Shown: piece after piece, positions 18,234-27,584 of the stretch | How positions within the stretch are numbered: the first letter of the stretch is position 1 | How the letters are laid out: the number at the start of each line of letters is the position of its first letter | Assembly: GCA_027067975.1 (NCBI GenBank) | Contig: JAMOUS010000178.1 | Location: 1 to 36,853, forward strand | DNA length: 36,853 nt | Direction of reading: 5' to 3' | DNA from: Bacteroidales bacterium | Lineage (GTDB): Bacteria > Bacteroidota > Bacteroidia > Bacteroidales > VadinHA17 | Program-made: the position numbers and the translations under genes | Notes under the pieces: generated by a model | The model's input: only the letters and a program-made list of their open reading frames with translations | What the model was told of the DNA's origin: nothing | Database searches by the model: none

Positions 18234-19913
18234 TCACTTCTGCAAGACTACCTTTAACGTTTTTCGTTTATGATGTCTTTTGTCTTCAACAAAGATAAAA
18301 TAGATCCCCGGATTCAAAAAAGAAAGGTCCAGACGGGCAAGAGAGCCCCCCGGGTGATGCCGAAGCATCACCATTCTTCCCTCGAGGGTGGTGACGCGTA
18401 ACTCTGCCGGCCGTTCATCCGGCAAGAGGATACTGCACCTTCCGTGACAGGGATTGGGATAGAGGCGGCCGTACAGAGCGGTCTCCACGGCAGGGGACCG
18501 CGTTACCACTTCCGCTTGCAGGAGCACTTTTCTGAGAATATAGATCTGGTCCTCACGCCGCGGTTGAAAAGTCAGCCGAAGGACTGCCATGAAGGTTCCG
18601 GTAGTTGGAGGGATGAACGACACCTGCAAAAAAAGTGTATCGCCGGGAAAGAGTGTGGCTTCCGTTGCATTCACCCGAAAACCTTTCCCTTCGACCTTTG
18701 CGGAAGTCATCAGGAGGGTATCCTCCGAAAGATTCCAAAGAGAAACCACCTGGAAAAGGGTATCACTGTCCGTTGAAGAGACGAAAACCAGCGTATCCGG
18801 ATCTACGATTACGAGCGAGTCCTGCTCTGTGGTACACGAAACCTGATAGGTCCACAAAGCTTCGCCCGGAACGCTTCCTACATCGAGATACAAAGAGCCC
18901 GTCGTATCCATAACGGAAAAGAGGATCCCCTCACTGTTCTTTCCCCATCCGGCAAGCAGCCGTCCCTTTTGCATCCTAGCCACACTTCCCATCACCGGAG
19001 TAAAAAGCCCTTGGGGGTGGGGCAGGGAGTGCAGGAGGCGGACACGGTGTTCCGTCTGGTTTACCCGGTAAATCTTTATGCTGGAAGGATCTGTCCCCGG
19101 CAAACCGTTATCAAACAGGATCAGGGTGTCTTTTCCGATAAAATGCGCATCGTGGATTGCCCGGAAGTCGATCGTATCTCCCGTGAACTGGTTGTGTTTC
19201 CCTCCCATTCTCCAGATGATCTCCCCGGTTGAAGCATCGATCTTTGTGATCTCGCTCATATTGCGTGAGGTCAGAAGGTAGTTCCCGTCAGGGGTAATGA
19301 CAAAGCGGTTGGCATGGACATAGTCGATCACCGCGGCGGTGAGGTCAACCAAGGCCGTATCGGCATCCGTAACGGAAAAGTGGTCCCAACTGCTCCAGGA
19401 GAACACCGGATTCCCCGATGCATCCTGTACCCTGAGAAGGAGCCCTTGCACGGTGGCCTGAGGATCACCACCTTCGACCACAGCGCTCATATCGACCCTT
19501 CTTGTATCTTCGGCCATCATCAACACCCTTCCGTCGGGAAGGATCTGAAGACTATGGAAATCGGGGTTTCCGCCCGGCCACCGAAGGGTATCATGGATCC
19601 TGTATTCAGGGTCCATGACGAGAAACGCTCCCACCCCCACATCATAGCAGGTAAGATCGCCCGAAGGATGTCGCATAAAGGTTCTGACCCCTTTCGGGAA
19701 GAAACGGAAATAGCATGGGTCACCGTCAGGACCGGTGACCGTAAGCCATCCTTCCGTAGCAAGCAGATAGTTCACCTCAGGCAGGGGACCCGATATCGTA
19801 ACCCGGAGGTGCGGATAGGGTTGGGCTGATCCCGTGAAGGAAGTCCAATACAGGATCCCTGTCAACACCAGGCTCAAGATCCCGGAAGAACGAATGTCAT
19901 GGGGAAAGAACAT
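18234..19913 (-). CDS. Second arylsulfotransferase (ASST)-like secreted protein with T9SS type A sorting domain
   Basis: DYVHANRFVITPDGNYLLTSRNMSEITKIDASTGEIIWRMGGKHNQF, IHDAHFIGKDTLILFDNG; C-term LYPNPCHGRCSILLPDERPAELRVTTLEGRMV...LNPGIYFIFVED. Confidence 0.84.
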   Translation of the reverse strand: MFFPHDIRSSGILSLVLTGILYWTSFTGSAQPYPHLRVTISGPLPEVNYLLATEGWLTVTGPDGDPCYFRFFPKGVRTFMRHPSGDLTCYDVGVGAFLVMDPEYRIHDTLRWPGGNPDFHSLQILPDGRVLMMAEDTRRVDMSAVVEGGDPQATVQGLLLRVQDASGNPVFSWSSWDHFSVTDADTALVDLTAAVIDYVHANRFVITPDGNYLLTSRNMSEITKIDASTGEIIWRMGGKHNQFTGDTIDFRAIHDAHFIGKDTLILFDNGLPGTDPSSIKIYRVNQTEHRVRLLHSLPHPQGLFTPVMGSVARMQKGRLLAGWGKNSEGILFSVMDTTGSLYLDVGSVPGEALWTYQVSCTTEQDSLVIVDPDTLVFVSSTDSDTLFQVVSLWNLSEDTLLMTSAKVEGKGFRVNATEATLFPGDTLFLQVSFIPPTTGTFMAVLRLTFQPRREDQIYILRKVLLQAEVVTRSPAVETALYGRLYPNPCHGRCSILLPDERPAELRVTTLEGRMVMLRHHPGGSLARLDLSFLNPGIYFIFVEDKRHHKRKTLKVVLQK

Positions 19914-19929
19914 CAATCAAAAATAGGAA

Positions 19930-19961
19930 AAATAAAAAGGAGCAGCAATCGCTGCTCCTTT
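19930..19961 (-). terminator. Rho-independent terminator (minus strand) downstream of lipoprotein A
   Basis: Minus strand AAAGGAGCAGC-GATT-GCTGCTCCTTTTTATTTTT: perfect 11-bp stem, 4-nt loop, T tract. Confidence 0.85.
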
Positions 19962-19987
19962 CTATCGTATACAATGGATGTTTTCTG

Positions 19988-20830
19988 TCACTGTTTGGTG
20001 ATCTCCACGTGGCTCTTACGGTTGGGCTTCGAGAAGTTCTGCGACCAGTACATGTAGAAATCGATGCTCATGCTTGCGGTACAACCCGACCATGTACCTT
20101 TGCCTCCCGTCCAGTAGTCATAGGGACCCGGGAGGGTCTGGCCCCAGTAATCATGAGCAATACTGATCGAGCCGTCGAGCAGGCCGATGTGAAGCAGCAC
20201 GTCGCCTTCGTTCCCGTGACCTTTCTGGAAGGTTTCGCCCCATCCGGCATATACCTTGGAGAGGAAAGGCGGATTGAAGGCATCGCCCACCGGCACAGCC
20301 TTGACACGCAAGACATTGTCGCCGTCATCAGCATTGTGAACGATGGTAACGCTCAGGTCGTCCACCTTGCTGTCGCCCGTTTCCGTTCCTTTCCAAGTTC
20401 CGACGAAATCGTCGATGCTCCAGGGGCAGAAACGTTTCAGGATGACCTTCAGGGAATCGGGATCGGAGGTGATCCCACCATGAGTCGTCTCGGTCACGAT
20501 GAGATAAGCAAAGGTATCGACACTACTCTGTGCCCAGGTCACATAAACGACGTTGGGATAGATCGAATCCTGCTTGATGGTAGCCTCATAGCCGTACGTT
20601 GACCAGTGGTAGGTCGAGCCGCCACGGTAAGCGACACTGTACTTGACAGCGGCCAGGCCGGAAGCGGAAACCTCGGTCGGCCCCGTGAAGTTGAGGATCT
20701 TGGGAATGACCTTGTTCCAGTCATAGTTTTCCCTTGCCTTCTCTACGTCGGACTTGGTACAACCGACGAAAAGGAAGGAGACCATGACCATCAGGGCAAA
20801 TAAAGAGGTGATAATTGTTCTATTCTTCAT
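19988..20830 (-). CDS. Putative lipoprotein A, SusCD-associated
   Basis: MKNRTIITSLFALMVMVSFLFVGC-TKSD lipobox; PDSLKVILKRFCPWSIDDFVGTWKG; immediately follows susD. Confidence 0.85.
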   Translation of the reverse strand: MKNRTIITSLFALMVMVSFLFVGCTKSDVEKARENYDWNKVIPKILNFTGPTEVSASGLAAVKYSVAYRGGSTYHWSTYGYEATIKQDSIYPNVVYVTWAQSSVDTFAYLIVTETTHGGITSDPDSLKVILKRFCPWSIDDFVGTWKGTETGDSKVDDLSVTIVHNADDGDNVLRVKAVPVGDAFNPPFLSKVYAGWGETFQKGHGNEGDVLLHIGLLDGSISIAHDYWGQTLPGPYDYWTGGKGTWSGCTASMSIDFYMYWSQNFSKPNRKSHVEITKQ

Positions 20831-20862
20831 GGTATTGGATTTTTTTAACGACTTCACAACAA

Positions 20863-22413
20863 TTACTTATCACAGGTAGCACCCACGGGTGAGACCAGAC
20901 CATCATAGCCTTTCCAGCAGCCTTTCGAGAGATCGTCGGGACCGTCGGTGGTATAGTTCGGAGCACCGATGATCTCGAGCTCTGCGGCGGGCACCGGATA
21001 GTGGAGGATGGTTCCGGCCTGCAGCATATCACGACGCCGCATATCGAAGAAGCCCGTTCCACCCTGCGTGAGGATCAATTCGACATCTCTTTCATAAAAG
21101 ATGATCTCGAGCGCCTCGTCGGCCGTGATACCGGTCGCCACATCAGCCAGTCCGCCCCGGGCTTTCCGTGCGCCGGCGGGGTCGTTGAGGATGGCCACAG
21201 CCTGATCGACGGAGCCGGTACGGACGAGTGCTTCTGCGATGAGCATGTCGTTCTCCCATTTACGGAAGGTGGGAGCCGGACCCTGCCAGGTCTTCAGCCA
21301 GTCGTCATACCTCTTGTACCGGTAGTGCGAGAAGTGATAGAAACCACGTTCGGGACGGAAGTTGTTGTCCGGCAGGAACTGGAAGTCGGAGGCCAGACGG
21401 GCGTCATCCGAGGAGGCTTCACCCGGGTCGTTGCCGTCGGGGGTGTTCCACGACTTGTTGTCATCGGGCCAGCGGGAAGGATAGTCGTGATCCATCAGGT
21501 TGATGATCCGGTGGTCGATCCTCACCCAACCGGGATAGACTCCGTAACCTTTGAGGTTATCCCACCAGGTATTGTCATCCATATCGGGAGCCAGGTCGAA
21601 ATCGATCCCGTTCTTGGCATAGGTCAGCACCTTATTCCAGTCAACAGCTGCATTCTCGGCAGCCGTACGCGGAGTATAAGCCATAATCCTAGCCATAAAG
21701 CTACTGACCAGCTTGCGGAAGTCGGCTTTCGAGAAGTTGTAGCCCCGGATGAAACCATCGGGGAGGTTGTAATCGTAAGAAGTGGCATCGATGGTCTGGA
21801 GCGCCTTGTCCAGGAAGGCAAGACCTGCATTCGATACATCCTGATAAGGGCTGAACGAAAGGTTGGTCAGGTCGGTGTCCCAGTCGATGATGTTGGCCTG
21901 GTCGTAGATCAGACCGAGATAGCCGTGAACGACACCCTGCATGAAATAGCACCATGCGCGAATCATATCGGTCACATCCTTACCGCCATCTTCGATGACG
22001 ACCCCGTCGCCTTCGATCTTCTTCAGCACGTCATTGACCTGCGAGAGAGCGGAGTAAGAACTGTTCCAGAAGTTCCGGTTCACATAGGCATAGGAGTAAG
22101 TGATGTCGTTGTTGAAAGGCTTCCTCGGTTCCGAGGAGAGGTCTTTCATCCCGGCATTCCCCCACGAACAGGTATTCTGGTCGGCCATGGTACACATCGA
22201 GAGTGCCGGGCCGCTGTACTCCTGGATGGCGTTGTTCCACACCCTGTACGCACCGCCGGCCAGCTTGATCAGGTCGGAAGGAGTTGCCAGCACGTCGTTG
22301 GTATCAGGGTCGTTGTAGTTCTCGACATTCATATCGACGCAGCTGTAGCTGATCAATCCGATACCGAGGACTACCAAATAAACGATCTTGGAAAGTTTGC
22401 TTTTCATAATCAT
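20863..22413 (-). CDS. SusD/RagB family nutrient-binding outer-membrane lipoprotein
   Basis: Lipobox GLISYSC; NYNDPDTNDVLATPSDLIKLAGGAYR; C-terminal ALEIIFYERDVELILTQGGTGFFDMRRRDML; follows susC. Confidence 0.93.
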   Translation of the reverse strand: MIMKSKLSKIVYLVVLGIGLISYSCVDMNVENYNDPDTNDVLATPSDLIKLAGGAYRVWNNAIQEYSGPALSMCTMADQNTCSWGNAGMKDLSSEPRKPFNNDITYSYAYVNRNFWNSSYSALSQVNDVLKKIEGDGVVIEDGGKDVTDMIRAWCYFMQGVVHGYLGLIYDQANIIDWDTDLTNLSFSPYQDVSNAGLAFLDKALQTIDATSYDYNLPDGFIRGYNFSKADFRKLVSSFMARIMAYTPRTAAENAAVDWNKVLTYAKNGIDFDLAPDMDDNTWWDNLKGYGVYPGWVRIDHRIINLMDHDYPSRWPDDNKSWNTPDGNDPGEASSDDARLASDFQFLPDNNFRPERGFYHFSHYRYKRYDDWLKTWQGPAPTFRKWENDMLIAEALVRTGSVDQAVAILNDPAGARKARGGLADVATGITADEALEIIFYERDVELILTQGGTGFFDMRRRDMLQAGTILHYPVPAAELEIIGAPNYTTDGPDDLSKGCWKGYDGLVSPVGATCDK

Positions 22414-22435
22414 CTCGTTTTAATTCCTAAGTTTT

Positions 22436-25400
22436 TTAAAATTTCAGCTCAATGGAACCCGTAAATGTCCGGTAGTTCGGATAAGAGAACTCATCCCATG
22501 CCTGGATGGTGGCATCACCGGCCCCTTCATATGTACCGATCTCGGGATCGAAACCGGGATAGTTGGTGAAGGTGTAAAGGTTCCTTCCCTGTACCCCAAT
22601 ACGCATGTGCTTGAAGAACTTGAGGAACGATTTATTGATCTCGTAGTACACGGAGAGCTCACGGATCTTCACATAAGTGCCGTCATAGACGAAGTGTGAA
22701 GAGGGAGCCGCCACGTTGTACAGCGACTGGAAGTAGTCGAATGCCTTCTTCTGGTAGTCGGGCAGACCATACACATCCTGGTCGGCCGAACGCATGTCGC
22801 GGTACATCCACTGGTTGGTCAGGTTGTAAATGTCGCCGCCCTGTTTCCAGTCGAGCAGGAAGTAAACGGTAAAGCCATAGAAACTGACCGTGTTGGCGAA
22901 GGTCATGTTGAAGTCGGGGTTGGCATCGCCGATCTTCTGGTTGATGGCATTCCCGGCAGCATCCTGGTCGATGATGACATGCTCGAAACGAGTACCTTCG
23001 GTACCGATGGGAATCACATAACCATCGCTGTTGATGGTGAAGTCGTTCCGATCCCATCCGGCTGGCAGGTCATCGAGCGAGCGGATGAATTTCTGACCGA
23101 AGAGTTCGCCGAACACTGCACCTTCTTCGACGCGGTAGGTACCGGGGGAGGTGGAGTTACCGCGGGCACCCATGGTGAAGGGAGGCACATCCAGTTTGGA
23201 GATCCACTGCTTCACATGGGTGAAAGTGAGGTTGGCATTCCAGTTCAATTTACTGGTCGAGATGATCCGGGCGCCCAAAGTGGCTTCGAAAGCTTTCGAG
23301 CTCAGGGTACCCATGTTCTGCCACTGGTACTTGTAACCGACACTGGCCGGGAGGGGTACGGGCCAAAACTGATCTTCGGCATCGGTCTTCGAATAGACCA
23401 GCTCAAGATCCAGACGCTTGACGACCTCAGCATTCAGACCCACCTCGAATTCTTTGATAAGAGAGGGCTTGATCTTGCTGTTACCCAAGGTGTTTTTCGT
23501 CACGTTACCACCCGACAGGTTGTAAGTCTCATACTGGGCGTTCCACGGCGGACGGTTCCCCGAGGTACCGTAAGCTGCGCGGATCTTCAACTCGTCGACA
23601 CCGGGGATGGTGACGTCTTCGGTGATACGATACGCACCCGACACCCTATAATAAGAATGCCATCTTTCGTCCGCACCGAACTGCGAAGCACCATCGTAAC
23701 GGTACAGTACCGAACCGATGTATTTGGCTTTGTAGTCGAAGTCGGCAATGGCGAAGATGTTCTGGGCGATGGTTTCACCCATTTTGGAATCGTTCCAGAT
23801 CTTGTCCTGATCGATGGCCGAGAAATCGGGGATATTTCTCACGGCAAAATCTCTACCACCGGTTTTGAAACCTTTCCAATGCTTGTTCTCAAAGAGGTAG
23901 CTGGCCTTGAACTTGGTCGTCCAGTCGCCGAACTGCTTGTTGAAGTTCAAGGTAGCCTGGAAAGTCTGATAGAAGGTATTGCCCCACGACTTTTTCATGG
24001 CACCCTTGGTACCACCCGTGTTGTAAGAACCGAGGGTAAGGTAGCCCACCGGACGATACCAACTGGAGTTGTCATCCTTCTTTTCGAACGAATACTGCAC
24101 GTCGGCTTTTAACCAGGAAGTGAAGTTGTAAGCGAACTTATAGCTCGACAGGATCCTGAAGGAGTTGGTATAGCTGTCGGTATTGGCCAAAGGATAGAGG
24201 GGGTTGGTGGTGGTACCGAACTGGTCGACCTTCAGCCTGTAGGGAGAACCGTCGGGGTTCTTGGCATACAGGTTCATGTCGGGCTGCAGCTGCATCAGGG
24301 AGAAGAAGTGCATCGACCCATTGTCCTTGTGCGTGGAGATGATCAGGTTACTGGTATTGAAAGAGAACTTATCGGAGAACCTGTGGTCGAGGTTCATACG
24401 GAAGTTCTGACGCGTGTAACCGTTCACATTGAACACGATCCCACCCTGGTGGGTGTTCTCGTACGAGATCATGAAGTTGGTCTTGTCGAGATTGGATTCC
24501 ACCGAGACGTAGTTGGTGTAATAATCACCGCCGGTATAGAATTCGGAAAGATGATCGTGAACCACGCCGAAGGGGTTGTCCATGTAATGGTCGTCATCGA
24601 TCACCCGGCTTCCGGAAATGAGGATCCCGATACTGTCGGGGTTGGTCTGGCCGGGCAATTCCCCATAAATAAGGGTGTTGGCATACTTGGTGAAACGATG
24701 CTCGCTGGCCCAGTCGGGCTTCAGTTTGTAGAAGTGATGGGTGGAGACATCCATCTTGTGGGCCAGGTTGGATTTCCCATACTCACCGCGGTAGGTCACG
24801 AGGGTCTGGTTTTTGGCGAGGCCTTTCCCTCGCTTGGTGGTGATGACGATCACGCCGTTACCGGCCCTTGACCCGTAGAGAGCGGAGGCGGCAGCCCCTT
24901 TGACCACCTCCATGGAGGCGATGTCGTCGACGTTGATGTCAGCAAGGGTACCTGAGAGCTGTACACCGTCGACGATGATCAGCGGAGCGGAACTTCCGCG
25001 CAGGTTGGTAGCACCACGAAGACGGATGGCGGGAGCCGAACCCGGTCTTCCTCCCGGCTGCACGATGGTCACACCGGCCACCTTGCCCTGCAAGGCACTG
25101 GCGGGGTTGGCAGCAGGAGCCTCTTTCAGCTCTTTCTCACCTACCGTTGACACCGACACCGAGAGTTTCTTCTTCGGCGTTCCCGATGCCACACCGGAGA
25201 CCACCACTTCGTCGAGACCAAAGACGTCAGGCTTCATCTGCACATCAATCTGCGTCCTGCCGTCAATGCTAACCTCCTGGGTCTTCATACCCACAAAACT
25301 GAACTCAAGCACTTTGGCGTCGGCAGGAACAGTGAGGGTATACTTCCCGTCGAAATCGGTGACCGTTCCGTACTGGGTGTTACCCTTCACCACGACTGTC

Positions 25401-25525
25401 ACGCCAGGTAACGGCGAACCATCATCGGCACTGGTGACAGTACCGGTAATAGTCAGCGTCTGTGCCTGGGCCAGTTGCAAGCCTACGAACACCAGGAACA
25501 CGAAAAAAGCCGTAAGTTTTTTCAT
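22436..25525 (-). CDS. SusC/RagA family TonB-linked outer-membrane protein
   Basis: MKKLTAFFVFLVFVGLQLAQAQTLTITGTVTSADDGSPLPGVTVVVKG; plug GAAASALYGSRAGNGVIVITTKRGK; C-terminal NYRTFTGSIELKF. Confidence 0.96.
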   Translation of the reverse strand: MKKLTAFFVFLVFVGLQLAQAQTLTITGTVTSADDGSPLPGVTVVVKGNTQYGTVTDFDGKYTLTVPADAKVLEFSFVGMKTQEVSIDGRTQIDVQMKPDVFGLDEVVVSGVASGTPKKKLSVSVSTVGEKELKEAPAANPASALQGKVAGVTIVQPGGRPGSAPAIRLRGATNLRGSSAPLIIVDGVQLSGTLADINVDDIASMEVVKGAAASALYGSRAGNGVIVITTKRGKGLAKNQTLVTYRGEYGKSNLAHKMDVSTHHFYKLKPDWASEHRFTKYANTLIYGELPGQTNPDSIGILISGSRVIDDDHYMDNPFGVVHDHLSEFYTGGDYYTNYVSVESNLDKTNFMISYENTHQGGIVFNVNGYTRQNFRMNLDHRFSDKFSFNTSNLIISTHKDNGSMHFFSLMQLQPDMNLYAKNPDGSPYRLKVDQFGTTTNPLYPLANTDSYTNSFRILSSYKFAYNFTSWLKADVQYSFEKKDDNSSWYRPVGYLTLGSYNTGGTKGAMKKSWGNTFYQTFQATLNFNKQFGDWTTKFKASYLFENKHWKGFKTGGRDFAVRNIPDFSAIDQDKIWNDSKMGETIAQNIFAIADFDYKAKYIGSVLYRYDGASQFGADERWHSYYRVSGAYRITEDVTIPGVDELKIRAAYGTSGNRPPWNAQYETYNLSGGNVTKNTLGNSKIKPSLIKEFEVGLNAEVVKRLDLELVYSKTDAEDQFWPVPLPASVGYKYQWQNMGTLSSKAFEATLGARIISTSKLNWNANLTFTHVKQWISKLDVPPFTMGARGNSTSPGTYRVEEGAVFGELFGQKFIRSLDDLPAGWDRNDFTINSDGYVIPIGTEGTRFEHVIIDQDAAGNAINQKIGDANPDFNMTFANTVSFYGFTVYFLLDWKQGGDIYNLTNQWMYRDMRSADQDVYGLPDYQKKAFDYFQSLYNVAAPSSHFVYDGTYVKIRELSVYYEINKSFLKFFKHMRIGVQGRNLYTFTNYPGFDPEIGTYEGAGDATIQAWDEFSYPNYRTFTGSIELKF

Positions 25526-25758
25526 AGACAAAAGTTTTAGGTTTATGAAATAAGTTAACATAAGGTTACTACAAAGTAAAACAAATTTTTTTTATTTATC
25601 AAAACCCAATAGGGCCAAGGATTCCGGGATTTTCACCCACTCTCCCCGGCACACCAGAGAAGAAAAACACATATACCGCTAAGTATCAAGTTATTGCAAT
25701 ATTCATGACAAAAATCAATTTTTATCCAGAAAATTAATATATGCAACAATAGCGGCGG

Positions 25759-27438
25759 TTATAGACGGTCCAGGACATACCGGTGGATATGTTCGGCTTC
25801 TTCGACCGCCCTGTGCCGGAGGGTTTCGGCCTTACGGATCCATTCTTCCTTTTCCCGTTCTTCGAGGCCGGCGGCATTGATCCGTACGTTGAGGCAGGCT
25901 CCTTCGACGGCGGCACGTATGGCAAGGGCTCCCACCCCTGTATCGGAGATCGAATTGGGATTGCCGGTACGGGCCATGGCATCGAGCACTTCCAGTGCTT
26001 TTTCGGCAGTTTCCATCACTTTGTACGGCACTTTTATGGCCCGGAGGGTGGCCTCGTGGATGGCCTGGCCCCTGGCCTCTTTTTCCGCTTCGCTCTTTTT
26101 GGGTAGACCGTAAGCTTCCATAATGGCATTGAACGCCTTGGTATCCTCATCCACCAGGCGCAGCAGTTCGTTCTGGATCTCTTTGCCTTTGACGGCCCAA
26201 TCGGAGAACTCTTCCCAGCGGTCGTCCCAGCCGCGTTTATGCGACGAGAGGTTGGCCACCATCGTTCCGAGGGCGGTGCCGAGGGCACCGATATAAGCCG
26301 ATACCGAGCCGCCGCCGGGGGCGGGCGACTCCGAGGCGGTCTCGTTCATGAACCCTTCCAGGGACTTGTCGACGAGCCGTTTTTCCGGCTTACCCGCCAG
26401 AACATATTCGATGATCTTCTCCTCGGGCTTAAACTCATACAGGTCGTTGAGCCCGAGGGAGAGGACTGCGATACGGATGAGTTCGCTGTCGGGAACCCCC
26501 AGTGAGCGTTTTTGTTTTTTCAGGAAATACTTTCCCGCATCGAGCATGGTCTGCAATGGCACCAGTCCCACCAGCTCGGAGCCTGTGACGCGGAGGCCAC
26601 GGGCCTCCGCCCGGCGGCACACCTCATCGAAAGCCACATGCAGGGGGGTCACCGAAAGGTTGGTCAGGTTCATCGAGATCTGGGCAATGCCGTATTCTTC
26701 GATGTACCAACCGATGGCTTTGACCGCTTTGAGGCTGCCGGGGATCATCACGGGGTTGCCGTCCTTGTCGCGGACGATCTTGCCGGTGAGGGGGTCGCCC
26801 TCCCTTTTCACACGCCCCCGCTCCCGCACATCAAAGGCCACGGCATTGGCTCGCCGGGTGGAGGTCGTGTTGAGGTTCACATTGTATGCCACCAGGAAGT
26901 CGCGCGCCCCCACGACGGTGGCACCGCTCTTCGGGTTGAACTCGGCAGGACCGAAGTCGGGTTTCCATTTCGGATCGGCAAGTTTCTCTTTCAGTCCTTC
27001 ATACTCTCCCGCCCGTATGTTGGCCAGGTTGCGGCGTTCTTCCGTGAAAGCCGCATATTCATAGCAATACACGGGGATCCGCAGCTCCTCTCCTATCCTT
27101 TTGGCAAGCTGCCGGGCATATTCAACCGTCTCTTCCATGGAGATGTTGGCCACCGGCACCAGCGGACATACGTCGGTGGCTCCCATGCGGGGATGTTCGC
27201 CATGGTGGGTGCGCATGTCGATCACCTCGGCGGCTTTCTTCACCGCCCGGAAAGCTGCCTCCACCACAGCCTCCGGCTCCCCGGCAAAGGTAACCACCGT
27301 ACGGTTGGTGGCCTTCCCGGGATCCACGTCCAAAAGCTTCACCCCCGGCACCGCCTCGATCTCTGCGGTGATCTGCCGGATCTTGTCCATATCCCTTCCC
27401 TCACTGAAATTCGGGACGCATTCGATGATCTTGTTCAT
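25759..27438 (-). CDS. ftcD: Bifunctional glutamate formimidoyltransferase / formimidoyltetrahydrofolate cyclodeaminase
   Basis: MNKIIECVPNFSEGRDMDKIRQI; RTHHGEHPRMGATDVCPLVPV; cyclodeaminase ESPAPGGGSVSAYIGALGTALGTMVANL. Confidence 0.95.
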   Translation of the reverse strand: MNKIIECVPNFSEGRDMDKIRQITAEIEAVPGVKLLDVDPGKATNRTVVTFAGEPEAVVEAAFRAVKKAAEVIDMRTHHGEHPRMGATDVCPLVPVANISMEETVEYARQLAKRIGEELRIPVYCYEYAAFTEERRNLANIRAGEYEGLKEKLADPKWKPDFGPAEFNPKSGATVVGARDFLVAYNVNLNTTSTRRANAVAFDVRERGRVKREGDPLTGKIVRDKDGNPVMIPGSLKAVKAIGWYIEEYGIAQISMNLTNLSVTPLHVAFDEVCRRAEARGLRVTGSELVGLVPLQTMLDAGKYFLKKQKRSLGVPDSELIRIAVLSLGLNDLYEFKPEEKIIEYVLAGKPEKRLVDKSLEGFMNETASESPAPGGGSVSAYIGALGTALGTMVANLSSHKRGWDDRWEEFSDWAVKGKEIQNELLRLVDEDTKAFNAIMEAYGLPKKSEAEKEARGQAIHEATLRAIKVPYKVMETAEKALEVLDAMARTGNPNSISDTGVGALAIRAAVEGACLNVRINAAGLEEREKEEWIRKAETLRHRAVEEAEHIHRYVLDRL

Positions 27439-27584
27439 TTGAGTTGTGAGTTAGTGAGTATTGAGTATCGAGTATTGAGTATTGAGTATCGAGTATTGAG
27501 TATTGAGTATCGAGTATTGAGTATCGAGTATTGAGTATCGAGTATTGAGTATCGAGTATTGAGTATTGAGTTTTGAATATCGAG
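27439..27584. repeat. Heptamer tandem array GAGTAT[T/C] (about 20 units) abutting the ftcD start codon
   Basis: GAGTATTGAGTATCGAGTATTGAGTATTGAGTATCGAG... read directly. Confidence 0.95.

Noticed and set aside
15211-25525. Polysaccharide utilisation locus (PUL)
   Set aside because: SusC/SusD are present but no glycoside hydrolase, polysaccharide lyase, sulfatase, or HTCS/ECF-sigma regulator was seen in the window; calling a glycan PUL is not supported.
27439-27584. CRISPR array at the heptamer repeats
   Set aside because: Period is 7 bp with no unique spacers; these are microsatellite-like tandem repeats, and no cas genes are present.
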